DNA from: an uncultured Granulosicoccus sp.
GTDB lineage: Bacteria; Pseudomonadota; Gammaproteobacteria; Granulosicoccales; Granulosicoccaceae
Direction of reading: 5' to 3'
Assembly: GCA_937924505.1 (NCBI GenBank)
Contig: CALDSR010000002.1
Span: forward strand, 1-64,000
Length of the DNA: 64,000 nucleotides
Shown: piece by piece, positions 49,671 through 57,876 of the stretch
Numbering within the stretch: position 1 is the first letter of the stretch
Layout of the letters: each line of letters opens with the position of its first letter
The notes under the pieces: generated by a model
Told to the model about the DNA's origin: nothing
Seen by the model: only the letters and a program-made list of their open reading frames with translations
The model's database searches: none
Made by a program: the position numbers and the translations under genes

Positions 49671-50834
49671 TTACTGAATGCTGACAATGCCATTATTGTG
49701 AGTGACGATGAATACTTCACCATCAGCTGACTCCCCGAAACTGACGGGGTTGCGGACTGCTCCAAGCACTATGTTGCGGGCACTTCCGTCAGCATCGATA
49801 GCCAGCGCCCAAACCGTGTTGGAGACGTAGTCCGCATACAGATACATCCCATTCAACGACGGAACGGCTTCACCCCGATAGACATAACCACCTGTGATCG
49901 AGGAACCCTGACTATGGTCATACTCAAATACAGGCTGTTTGTGATTGATCGTGGATTGCTCATCACTGAACTCACGTGTGCCTTCAAAGATATTCCATCC
50001 ATAGTTACCTCCAGCTTCCACGATATTGATCTCTTCGATAGCGTTTTGGCCAACATCGGGTACCCACAGGGCACCTGATGCTCGGTCAAACGAGAAACGG
50101 TAAGGATTACGAAACCCGAACGCATAGATTTCGGGACGGCAACACGGATCGTTTACAAACGGGTTGCTTGCAGGGACGACATACGGCGCATCGATATCAT
50201 TGGGATGAACGTCCACCCTGAGCACATTACCCAGTAACGTTGTACGATTCTGACCGTGGCCTGCTGGATCGCCACCACTTCCGCCATCGCCCACACCGAT
50301 ATACAAAAAACCATCCGGACCAAATGCAAGCATGCCACCGTTATGATTGGAGAACGGCTGCTCGATCTCGAGAATGGTTTTCTCAGTCTCCGCAAGCACC
50401 CGGTCAGTTGCCGTGTCCCAGCGCATTCTCGCGACCACATTGCGCCGTGGATTACTCATCGAGTAGTTGAAGTACACAAAACCGTTAAGTGTAAAGTCAG
50501 GGTCAAAGGCCATTCCCAACAAACCTTGCTCGCCACCTGAAAGCAGACGGTCAGTTAGATCAAGCACCGTCACTGTCTCAGCAACGTCATCCGTATTTTC
50601 AAATACCCTGACTTTCCCCGCTTGTTCAATCACGGCCAGACGATTGCCGTCTGGAACGGCTGTCAGAAAAATGGAGCTTCTGAACTCAAGCGCTGGAAAG
50701 GCTTCGACCAGACTCACATTCTCGGCAGGGTTCGCCGACTGTATCAGCGGCGATGCTGTCTGAGAATTTGAACTGCTACCACAAGCAATCAAACTGACAG
50801 CCAACAATATTGTCGACACGGTTTTTACAGCCAC
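49671..50834 (-). CDS. PQQ-dependent sugar dehydrogenase-like lipoprotein
   Basis: This 387-residue protein has a lipobox (LLAVSLIACGS, C18). A six-bladed propeller of the soluble glucose/sorbosone dehydrogenase family follows. Signature stretches are HNGGMLAFGPDGFLYIGVGD near residue 165, NRTTLLGNVLRVDV, FGFRNPYRFSFD and GGNYGWNIFEGTREF. Family members oxidise aldose sugars or similar hydroxyls with PQQ and calcium. No PQQ synthesis gene is in the window, so the natural cofactor state is unknown. It is probably anchored in the outer membrane facing the periplasm. Confidence 0.85.
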   Translation of the reverse strand: MAVKTVSTILLAVSLIACGSSSNSQTASPLIQSANPAENVSLVEAFPALEFRSSIFLTAVPDGNRLAVIEQAGKVRVFENTDDVAETVTVLDLTDRLLSGGEQGLLGMAFDPDFTLNGFVYFNYSMSNPRRNVVARMRWDTATDRVLAETEKTILEIEQPFSNHNGGMLAFGPDGFLYIGVGDGGSGGDPAGHGQNRTTLLGNVLRVDVHPNDIDAPYVVPASNPFVNDPCCRPEIYAFGFRNPYRFSFDRASGALWVPDVGQNAIEEINIVEAGGNYGWNIFEGTREFSDEQSTINHKQPVFEYDHSQGSSITGGYVYRGEAVPSLNGMYLYADYVSNTVWALAIDADGSARNIVLGAVRNPVSFGESADGEVFIVTHNNGIVSIQ

Positions 50835-50922
50835 TGGCTCTCCCTCACTCGCCCTGCTCCAAGACAGAGTTTATTTTTTGAAATCATGCTTGTTTAAAAC
50901 ATCATGCCTGTCGGCAGTTGAT

Positions 50923-50958
50923 CCCGCTACTCCCGCTACTCCCGCTGCTCCCGCTATT
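50923..50958 (+). repeat. 9-bp tandem repeat, four units (CCCGCTACT)
   Basis: Units CCCGCTACT, CCCGCTACT, CCCGCTGCT and CCCGCTATT lie 89 bases upstream of the sugar dehydrogenase start codon. The repeat number could affect promoter spacing for that gene. Confidence 0.95.
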
Positions 50959-51206
50959 TCTCAATAAAGGGATTCATGTAAGCGGGCAGTTCGTTACACA
51001 AATGTGAGTATTCGCGGCAGACCCTGTATTGAGTCCACTTCATCGAACGCCAGTCTGGCGCTTGCGATAAAGCGTAAACACGCGAAAACGCCCCAATCTT
51101 TCCCGAAATAACGACACATTGCGAATCGGGCTGTTTTCAGCCGAGTTTTGCCGTTACTCTCGATCGTGGGCGAAGGACTCTCATGGCTTTTGATGCTTTT
51201 TGCCAG

Positions 51207-51419
51207 TTATCCCCAAAATCTGTGGATAACCTTGTGGATGAACCTGAAAAATACGAAAAAACAGCGGCAAAAAGGCTGTAAACGCTAATTTGGTCAGAAA
51301 TTGACCAAATCAGTAAATCGTTTAATTATCATATAGTTACAACACCTATCTCAGACCTTTGCCACTTCGTCTACACGATTTTCGGAACTGCTTCAATGTT
51401 TTTGCGCGATTGTGCATAA
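51207..51419. other. Cluster of DnaA-box-like sequences next to an AT-rich stretch
   Basis: Against the consensus TTATCCACA, the sites are TTATCCCCA at 51207-51215 (one mismatch), TGTGGATAA at 51221-51229 (perfect, reverse strand), TGTGGATGA at 51233-51241 (one mismatch, reverse) and TGTGCATAA at 51411-51419 (one mismatch, reverse). An AT-rich stretch lies between the second and third group. The layout is origin-like, but the flanking genes are not those usual at oriC. Confidence 0.45.
51288..51310. other. Perfect 9-bp inverted repeat
   Basis: ATTTGGTCA (51288-51296) and TGACCAAAT (51302-51310) flank GAAAT. It may be an operator for a dimeric regulator; no T run follows. Confidence 0.6.
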
Positions 51420-51491
51420 GACAAGGTGAAATCGAAATCGTCAAGTACTTGCAAGGCCAAAAATCACGCAATTAACAATTCCTGCACACGC

Positions 51492-51520
51492 AAAAAAGAG
51501 CTTCACAGAAGCGCTGTGAA
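51492..51520 (-). terminator. Rho-independent terminator-like hairpin read from the pnt side
   Basis: On the minus strand TTCACAG-CGCTT-CTGTGAA (51502-51520) is a perfect 7-bp stem with a 5-base loop. It is followed by GCTC and six T residues (51492-51497). It could end the pnt transcript, about 265 bases past pntB, or a small RNA made from this spacer. The stem is AT-leaning. Confidence 0.45.
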
Positions 51521-51602
51521 TTGTCCGCGAAGAAGCTAATCCTGACATCAGGCAATCGTTTGCCAACAACCCAACACAAAGTGTGCATTCTGGCTCGGAA
51601 AA

Positions 51603-51684
51603 CCACGGCGGACCAATGCCCGACAAACAAAACCTCGACTGACCTTGGCAGAGATGACCGACCACAACTAGCCACGGCAGACCA
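51603..51684. repeat. 13-bp direct repeat CCACGGCRGACCA
   Basis: CCACGGCGGACCA (51603-51615) and CCACGGCAGACCA (51672-51684) are 69 bases apart, differing at one base. They lie in the A/C-rich spacer after pntB. Confidence 0.6.
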
Positions 51685-51784
51685 CAGTAACCCTCGACAC
51701 AACACGAGAACACCAAGAGAATCTGTGCACGGCACGGGGTAGCTGAACCCATAAGGCCAGCGAAAGCGAGGCCCCAAGGCTTGC

Positions 51785-53173
51785 TCAGTTCAGACCTTTG
51801 ATCGCCATGATCAGATCCTGCACCGACGCGCGAGCATCGCCAAACAGGACCCGTGTTACCGGTGCAAACAGCAAGGCGTTCTCGATACCCGCGTAGCCGG
51901 TACCGTCTCCGCGTTTCAATACAATCACCCGCTTTGCCCGGTCAACTTCGAGTACCGGCATGCCGTAGAGAGGCGATGTGGAGTCGTCACGAGCTGCGGG
52001 ATTGACGATATCACTGGCGCCAACGACGAGCACGACATCTATTTCCGAAAATTCGCTGTTGATCTCGTTGAGATCGGAGATTTTTTCGTACGGCACACCG
52101 GCCTCAGCGAGCAGCACATTCATATGACCCGGCATTCGTCCCGCCACGGGGTGGATCGCGAAGCCGGTTTGTACGCCTCGCTCTTCCAGCAACTGGGTGA
52201 GTTCACGTAACTTGTGTTGAGCTTGCGCGGTAGCCATGCCATAGCCAGGTACGATCACGACTCGATCCGAGTAGGCAATATCGACAGCCGCATCACGGGC
52301 ATCGATGGTGTTGACGTGATCACGTTGGCCGTCGGGCTCGTCAGAATCGTGCGAGATGCCAAACCCTGAATACATGATCTCGGACAATCGTTTGTTAACC
52401 GCGCGGGCCATCAAACGTGTCAACAATGAGCCTGCGGTAAATACAAGAGTACCTGCCACCATCATCGCTGGATTGGCCAGCACATAGCCATCAGCCGCGA
52501 CCGCAAGCCCAGTCAGCGCGTTATACAAGGAAATCAGCACCGGCATGTCAGCCGCTGAGATAGGCGAGGTCATCATGATGCCAAAGGCCAGCGCCAATCC
52601 GACCAACATCAATAACAACACAGGATGAGCGGTGGATGAAGCGGCAAGTAACAAACCAACCAACAACATGAAGGCGCCAGTGGCCAGATAGGTAACCTGA
52701 CGGCTCGAGAAACGAATACGGCTATCAACCTGACTGCTCAAGCGTCTGAAGGCAAGCATGGAGCCAGCGAAGGTGATACAGCCCAATAGCACGCCCAGTA
52801 CGGCGAACGCATTGGCCGCGACATTGGTATCGTGCACCTCAAGCAGCGCCATGATGGCAATACCTGCTGCGGCTCCTCCACCCAGGCCGTTGTATAAGGC
52901 AACCAGCTGCGGTACGTCGGTCATCACAACGTTCTTGGCGTGCAGGAAGGCGAGGACACCACCGCAGGCAATCGCAATCAGAATCAGTATCTGGTTGATA
53001 TGCAAATCGGGGTGAACAAACATCGAAGTCACCGCGATAAACATACCGGCGCCAGCGAGATGGATACCACTGCGAGCGCGGCTCGGGGAACTCATTCGAC
53101 GCAGCCCATACACAAACAGGACGGCGGAAATGAACCAGGCCATTTCGAGCAACATCGGCAAATTGGTCGACAT
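51785..53173 (-). CDS. pntB: NAD(P) transhydrogenase beta subunit
   Basis: This 462-residue protein has an N-terminal membrane domain (eight or nine helices, residues 1-260). A C-terminal NADP(H)-binding domain III follows, with VVIVPGYGMATAQAQHKLRE near residue 310, AIHPVAGRMPGHMNVLLAEA and VLVVGASDIVNPAARDD. Together with the other two subunits it reduces NADP with NADH, driven by proton inflow. It overlaps pntAB by one base. It is the last gene of the operon. Confidence 0.96.
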   Translation of the reverse strand: MSTNLPMLLEMAWFISAVLFVYGLRRMSSPSRARSGIHLAGAGMFIAVTSMFVHPDLHINQILILIAIACGGVLAFLHAKNVVMTDVPQLVALYNGLGGGAAAGIAIMALLEVHDTNVAANAFAVLGVLLGCITFAGSMLAFRRLSSQVDSRIRFSSRQVTYLATGAFMLLVGLLLAASSTAHPVLLLMLVGLALAFGIMMTSPISAADMPVLISLYNALTGLAVAADGYVLANPAMMVAGTLVFTAGSLLTRLMARAVNKRLSEIMYSGFGISHDSDEPDGQRDHVNTIDARDAAVDIAYSDRVVIVPGYGMATAQAQHKLRELTQLLEERGVQTGFAIHPVAGRMPGHMNVLLAEAGVPYEKISDLNEINSEFSEIDVVLVVGASDIVNPAARDDSTSPLYGMPVLEVDRAKRVIVLKRGDGTGYAGIENALLFAPVTRVLFGDARASVQDLIMAIKGLN

Positions 53174-53562
53174 CAGCTCTTGGCCCCATCAACAGGTTGT
53201 TGCACCCGTCGATCTTCACTAGCCACGTACTCAGCGTCTGTGCCTTTGGCGGATTCAAGCGCCTTGCGTTTGGCCTCGCGGCGCATCGCACGAATATTAA
53301 ACAAAGCAAGCATACGATCGGTGACAACAAAACCACCTACGACATTGGCCGACGCTGCAGTTACAGCGAAGAAACCGATAACTTGTTGCATGGCGGTTGC
53401 CGCCTGACCGAGCGCGAGAATGGAGCCTGCCAGCACGATGCCATGAATAAAGTTGGATCCTGATAGCAGAGGCGTATGTAAAATCGAGGGCACTCGAGCG
53501 ATCAGGACATACCCCGCTACACCAGCCAGGAGGAAGATATACAACGCACTGATACCTGTCAT
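53173..53562 (-). CDS. pntAB: NAD(P) transhydrogenase alpha subunit, membrane part (PntAB)
   Basis: This 129-residue protein has about three membrane helices, including IHGIVLAGSILALGQAATAM and QQVIGFFAVTAASANVVGGF, which matches domain IIa of the alpha subunit. In E. coli it is fused to the NAD-binding part; in Rhodospirillum rubrum it is a separate small subunit, as here. A charged cytoplasmic tail follows. It overlaps pntAA by 4 bases and pntB by one. Confidence 0.94.
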   Translation of the reverse strand: MTGISALYIFLLAGVAGYVLIARVPSILHTPLLSGSNFIHGIVLAGSILALGQAATAMQQVIGFFAVTAASANVVGGFVVTDRMLALFNIRAMRREAKRKALESAKGTDAEYVASEDRRVQQPVDGAKS

Positions 53563-55337
53563 GCGTTTTTCTCCAACAATGCACGCGCTTGCTCAGCCCA
53601 GGCTTGATTCTCGATAACGGTTTCCTCGATTTCCAGGTGTGCACTGAGCGTGTTCGCTGTTTGTGCATTCAGTTCCGCCAGTTGCTGCCACCGAGAAAAG
53701 CCAAATGAATACAAACGTTCCTGCATGGCCGGACCGATGCCTTCGATAAGTGTCAGGTCATCAAAGACCACTGGCTCATCTTCCGTGACCCCTTCAACAT
53801 CTGATTCTGAAGCACCATCAAGTCGCTGAAGGTCATGAATATCTTGTGGGTCAGGGTCAGGATCAGCGAGTGATTCACCAAGCGCTGAATCGCTTATGTA
53901 TGTGTCGTTCTCCAATGCAGTCTTCCGAGCCGCACCCATGCTTGCGCTTGCGAGCGAAGCTGCACCGGATACCGAGCTTGAACCACTGCTGGCCACGTTT
54001 TGATCTTTGTCAGCAGTCTCAGCTGTGTCTACCTCAGCTGCCATGTTTGATGAAACAACGGTGGTATGAACCGTATTGTCTGGCGAATGTGTTGAATCTT
54101 CAGTGAGTTCATCACTTTCAGCGCCTGCATCAGGCTCAGGAGACTCAGGGAGCCAGCCATCTGCTTCGTTTGATGCACCGAGGGCAGGTTCTGCACCGAA
54201 GGCAACCGGCTCGACATCGAGAAGTTTTGCTGTTGGAACATGGTTGATCTCGCCACCATGCGTCAATATGGCATGGGCAACGATTTCATCATCCGGATCC
54301 AAGACAATGGTGTCGTCCTTGACGAAAAGTTGCATCATCGAGTGTACGTTACGGGCGTACATTTCACTCGCATGGACCGCACCATGGCTCGGCAAATTCA
54401 ATGGGCCAACGATCAGTGTATCGTTGTGTTGCACATGCTCACCCGCACGTGTCAACTCACAATTCCCACCCGTCTCGGCAGTCATGTCGATGATAACCGT
54501 GTCTGGCAACATACCGTCAACCATATCTTCGGTAATGATCAATGGCGCTTTTTTGCCGGGTATGGAGGCAGCACAGATAACCGCATGCGCCTGGGCAAGA
54601 TGTTCGGCCAACACATCATGTTGCTTCTGCTTTTCATCACTGCGTAACGCTCGCGCAAAACCGGCGGCACCTTCGACTTCCACACCGGTGTCGATCATTC
54701 GCGCACCGAGTGATTCAATCTGTTCCTTCGCTGCCGCTCGAATATCATAGGCATCGACCCTTGCACCAAGACGTCGTGCGGTCGCGATCGCTTGCAATCC
54801 CGCGACGCCTGCGCCTATGACCAGAACACGAGACGGGCGAATGGTGCCTGCTGCCGTCGTCAGCATGGGAAACATGCGCGGAGACAGTTCCGCCGCCAGC
54901 AAAGCTGCCTTGTAGCCGGCAACCGTTGCCTGCGAGGACAAGGCGTCCATCGGCTGCGCACGCGTAATACGCGGCAGTTGATCCATGGCGATGACGGTGA
55001 TGCGTCTCGCTTTCAGCGCCGCGACCACATCCAGATGCTGGAAGGCCGACATGATCGCGATCAGAATCGAGCCTTCTGGCAAGGCTTCTACTTCTTCGAG
55101 AGTCGGCGGCTTGACCTTGGTGATGATGTCAGCATTGGCGACGGTATCCGCAAAGGACTCACAAACAATCACCCCTTCGTAGTCTTCATCATGAAAACCG
55201 GCGGCATGTCCGCACTCAGCTTCGATCCGGACATCGATAGCCGGATTCAGCAGCAAGCGCTCAACCCGTGAGGGGTCAAGGGCAACGCGACGCTCGCTGG
55301 GCGTTCGCTCAAGTGGCACCGCGACAGTTATCGGCAC
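53559..55337 (-). CDS. pntAA: NAD(P) transhydrogenase alpha subunit, NAD-binding part (PntAA), with extra C-terminal helix-hairpin-helix domain
   Basis: This 592-residue protein is longer than the usual 370-390 of a separate PntAA. Residues about 1-375 are a normal AlaDH/PNT two-domain NAD-binding subunit, with RVLVIGAGVAGLQAIATAR and RVDAYDIRAAAKEQIESLG. The regions ALSSQATVAGYKAALLAAE and EMYARNVHSMMQLF are also present. A stretch of about 140 residues rich in Ser/Asp/Glu/Ala follows, probably disordered. Residues 525-592 form a domain of another kind. DDLTLIEGIGPAMQERLYSF opens it, and the closing part has IENQAWAEQARALL. That matches the helix-hairpin-helix-like C-terminal domain seen on some NuoE and L21 proteins. 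The start is GTG. Confidence 0.93.
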   Translation of the reverse strand: MPITVAVPLERTPSERRVALDPSRVERLLLNPAIDVRIEAECGHAAGFHDEDYEGVIVCESFADTVANADIITKVKPPTLEEVEALPEGSILIAIMSAFQHLDVVAALKARRITVIAMDQLPRITRAQPMDALSSQATVAGYKAALLAAELSPRMFPMLTTAAGTIRPSRVLVIGAGVAGLQAIATARRLGARVDAYDIRAAAKEQIESLGARMIDTGVEVEGAAGFARALRSDEKQKQHDVLAEHLAQAHAVICAASIPGKKAPLIITEDMVDGMLPDTVIIDMTAETGGNCELTRAGEHVQHNDTLIVGPLNLPSHGAVHASEMYARNVHSMMQLFVKDDTIVLDPDDEIVAHAILTHGGEINHVPTAKLLDVEPVAFGAEPALGASNEADGWLPESPEPDAGAESDELTEDSTHSPDNTVHTTVVSSNMAAEVDTAETADKDQNVASSGSSSVSGAASLASASMGAARKTALENDTYISDSALGESLADPDPDPQDIHDLQRLDGASESDVEGVTEDEPVVFDDLTLIEGIGPAMQERLYSFGFSRWQQLAELNAQTANTLSAHLEIEETVIENQAWAEQARALLEKNA

Positions 55338-55600
55338 AGGTCACCTGCAAGCTGGAATATTGAGTTCATGGGAGGAGTTTGACTGGCTTATACTTATGCG
55401 GAGTCTGTCGTAACAGCTATATCAGCTGCTGGATTGACGATGCTACGACAACCCTTGCCTGGTAGCTAGTATGGGGTGTCATTTTACCTGTGCCAGCATC
55501 GGGATCGGGAAACTTGAGGTAAACACTGCCTTTTGGGTTCCAAATGATGCCCCGATGCGTAGAAATCGCATGTTCCAGTGGCGATTACCTTAGAAATTCG

Positions 55601-56713
55601 ATGAAATATATAGGCAGACCTGACTTCCAACACGGCACCGCCGAACGTTTGGGGGTGTTAGTGGTGAATCTCGGCACACCGGAGGCCCCGGAAACTGGTC
55701 CGGTAAGAAAATATCTCGCTCAGTTTCTCAGCGATCCACGCATTATCGAATTGCCGAAATGGTTGTGGATGATCATTCTGCATGGTGTCATTCTACGAAT
55801 TCGGCCGTCACGCAGCGCCGCCGCCTATCGCGAAGTGTGGTCTGAAGAGACCGGTTCGCCATTGTTGAGCATCTCCAGGCAACAAACAGCCGCTCTGAAG
55901 GACGCCTTGAGAGCACGCCTGGGGGATGAGATCGTGGTTACCTTGGGGATGCGCTACGGCAATCCATCGATCGATTCGGCCATTGCGGAACTTGAAGCGG
56001 CCAATGTTCGACGGCTTGTTGTACTGCCCATGTACCCGCAGTACTCGGGGACTACAACAGCCTCTGTTTTCGACGCAGTTACCGAGCGTTTGCAACGAAC
56101 GCGCTGGATACCAGAGATGCGTTTCATCAATCAGTTTTGCGATGAACCCGCGTTTATCGAAGCTCTCGCGGCAAGCGTACGTGAAAGCTGGGATGCCAAT
56201 GGCCGTGGTGATCTTTTGGTCACGTCTTATCATGGGATTCCAAAACGCTACCTGCTGTCGGGTGATCCCTACCATTGTCTTTGTCACAAGACGACACGCT
56301 TATTAGCTGAAGAGCTCGGCTTGAACGAGTCGCAGTACCGTGTTGTTTTCCAATCACGAGTGGGCCGCGAAGAATGGTTGAAGCCCTATTGCGACGAGAC
56401 CATGAAGGCCTTGCCAGGTGAGGGCATCAAGAATATTGATGTGCTGTCACCGGCTTTCTCAGCGGATTGCCTCGAGACTATCGAAGAAATAGATGGTGAG
56501 AACCGTGAGTATTTCGAAGAACACGGTGGTGAGCGATTCAATTACATACCGTGCCTGAATGATCGAGATGACCACATACGCATGCTTACCGATCTTGTTG
56601 AACGCCATATACAAGGTTGGCCCGAGGCATCGGGGCCTGTTGACGCTGCACAAGAGCTCGCCTTAAGCCGCGAACTCGCCGAAAAATTGGGTCGGACCAC
56701 GGTAAGTGCTTGA
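55601..56713 (+). CDS. hemH: Ferrochelatase
   Basis: The 370-residue enzyme inserts ferrous iron into protoporphyrin IX. It has GVLVVNLGTPEAPETGPVRK at the start, then VLPMYPQYSGTTTASVFD, TSYHGIPKRYLLSGDPY with the catalytic histidine, FQSRVGREEWLKPY and VLSPAFSADCLETIEEID. The frame is open from 55544, but ATG 55601 gives the normal N-terminal length. The last residues GRTTVSA and the stop codon lie inside REP-like copy C, so the end of the protein was set by the repeat. HemJ, encoded at 21730, makes its substrate. Confidence 0.95.
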   Translation: MKYIGRPDFQHGTAERLGVLVVNLGTPEAPETGPVRKYLAQFLSDPRIIELPKWLWMIILHGVILRIRPSRSAAAYREVWSEETGSPLLSISRQQTAALKDALRARLGDEIVVTLGMRYGNPSIDSAIAELEAANVRRLVVLPMYPQYSGTTTASVFDAVTERLQRTRWIPEMRFINQFCDEPAFIEALAASVRESWDANGRGDLLVTSYHGIPKRYLLSGDPYHCLCHKTTRLLAEELGLNESQYRVVFQSRVGREEWLKPYCDETMKALPGEGIKNIDVLSPAFSADCLETIEEIDGENREYFEEHGGERFNYIPCLNDRDDHIRMLTDLVERHIQGWPEASGPVDAAQELALSRELAEKLGRTTVSA

Positions 56714-56715
56714 TT
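56689..56715 (+). repeat. REP-like repeat, copy C, containing the hemH stop codon
   Basis: GGGTCGGACCACGGTAAGTG plus CTTGATT matches copies A and B at 23-25 of 27 positions. The hemH stop codon (56711-56713) is inside it. A diverged copy D follows 13 bases later. Confidence 0.9.
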
Positions 56716-56728
56716 CCTACAGCCTTGG

Positions 56729-56755
56729 CGGTCTGACCCCGGCAAGTGTTTGATC
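56729..56755 (+). repeat. REP-like repeat, copy D (diverged)
   Basis: CGGTCTGACCCCGGCAAGTG plus TTTGATC agrees with copy C at 21 of 27 positions and lies in the same orientation 13 bases downstream. Changes fall mainly in the GC-rich core, where GGTC-T-GACC keeps its dyad. Confidence 0.75.
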
Positions 56756-56845
56756 TGTAAGGGGAAAACCTGCAAATGTGCTTGATTTTGAGCGTTAGAG
56801 GCTGGTTTTTGCCTTTGAAACTTTGTTCTAAATACTGAAATTCTC

Positions 56846-57322
56846 ATGAGATACACCATCAGCGAAGCTTATACGCACGATCTTGACGACATGGAAGCGC
56901 TGCTTCCGCGTCTCGCAGACTTCGAGGTTCCGCCGCACCGCGTCAAGGAGCACCTTTGGCATGGCGATCGAGAGATGGTCCGTGATTGGGCTGCCGGCAA
57001 GCGAGACGATGTCAACGTTGTCGTCGCCACCTCGCTGGATGAGGACAAAATCGTTGGTGTCGCGGTGATAAGTTATCGCAAGGAGCTCATGAGTGGAGAA
57101 CCCAGCGCTCATCTTGAGGTACTCGCGCTCGACAAATCGGCTGAAGGCCATGGTATCGCCTCAGCACTGATGCAGGAGACTGAAAAGCTCGCATCATCCA
57201 AGGGCGCGCTTAGCATGTCGTTACATGTGTTCGCCAACAATAAGCGAGCACGCGCACTATATGAGAGACAGGGTTACGATGGTGAACTGTTGCGTTACCA
57301 CAAACCACTAACGCGTGAATAG
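56846..57322 (+). CDS. GNAT family N-acetyltransferase
   Basis: This 158-residue protein has the GNAT fold. The beta strand 'SAHLEVLALDKSAEGHGIAS' with the acetyl-CoA loop (here AEGHGIASALMQ) is near residue 95-115. Then 'MSLHVFANNKRARALYERQGYDGELLRYHKPL' carries the usual N..A...Y...G pattern. The substrate (amine, amino acid or peptide) cannot be told. The gene stands between the REP-like copies and the GFA gene and has no obvious partner. Confidence 0.85.
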   Translation: MRYTISEAYTHDLDDMEALLPRLADFEVPPHRVKEHLWHGDREMVRDWAAGKRDDVNVVVATSLDEDKIVGVAVISYRKELMSGEPSAHLEVLALDKSAEGHGIASALMQETEKLASSKGALSMSLHVFANNKRARALYERQGYDGELLRYHKPLTRE

Positions 57323-57397
57323 CGACGAAAGACTAACTGTAAAAAAAACGACAAACGCAGTAATCTGAACGGTAATACTCATCAGCAGGAAATCCCC

Positions 57398-57829
57398 ATG
57401 ACTGAATCAAGCAAAACACGCACAGGTCAGTGCCTCTGTGGATCAGTCACGCTTACCGCCAATCAGGCCAGCAATTCGGTGGGCAGCTGTCACTGCAATT
57501 CGTGCAGGAAATGGTCAAGCGGCCCGTACATGGAACTCGATTGTGGAACGGAAGTGACTATCGATGGTAAAGAGCATGTATCCATCTACAACTCCTCATC
57601 CTGGGCCGAGCGAGGGTTTTGCGCCAAGTGCGGGTCCAATCTCTTCTATCGACTGAAACAATCGGGACAACACATGGTCTCGGTCGCACTGTTTGAAGAA
57701 GACGATGATCTTGTTTTCAAACAACAAGTCTTTATTGATGAAAAGCCCAGATTCTATGCGTTCGCCAACAAGACGGAAGATCTCACCGGCGATGAAATAT
57801 TTGCGCTGTACGCACCATCATCCGAGTAA
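57398..57829 (+). CDS. GFA (Gfa/CENP-V) family zinc-binding protein
   Basis: This 143-residue protein has the zinc ligands of the family: CLCGSV near residue 9, CHCNSCRKW near residue 32 and CAKCGSN near residue 73. The family takes its name from glutathione-dependent formaldehyde-activating enzyme, but most members, including this one, have no proven reaction. No glutathione or formaldehyde genes are adjacent. It is convergent with the serine hydrolase gene. Confidence 0.85.
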   Translation: MTESSKTRTGQCLCGSVTLTANQASNSVGSCHCNSCRKWSSGPYMELDCGTEVTIDGKEHVSIYNSSSWAERGFCAKCGSNLFYRLKQSGQHMVSVALFEEDDDLVFKQQVFIDEKPRFYAFANKTEDLTGDEIFALYAPSSE

Positions 57830-57876
57830 CGACCTACAGAATTTCGAAGCCCAAGGGCGCCAATCGCCACAAAGCC

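Larger units (their letters stand above)
50835..51784. other. 950-base gene-free stretch with DnaA-box-like sites, inverted repeats and A/C-rich sequence
   Basis: This is the longest gene-free stretch. It holds a 9-bp tandem repeat, four DnaA-box-like 9-mers, a 9-bp-stem dyad, an AT-rich stretch (about 51307-51343), a terminator-like hairpin read on the minus strand and a 13-bp direct repeat. Minus-strand open frames in 51441-51777 have composition unlike real proteins and are not called. Confidence 0.7.

Noticed and set aside
51441..51777. Two overlapping minus-strand frames of 101-103 codons
   Set aside because: Products are Cys/Trp/Ser-rich with no domain pattern and mirror the A/C-rich composition of the spacer; treated as non-coding.
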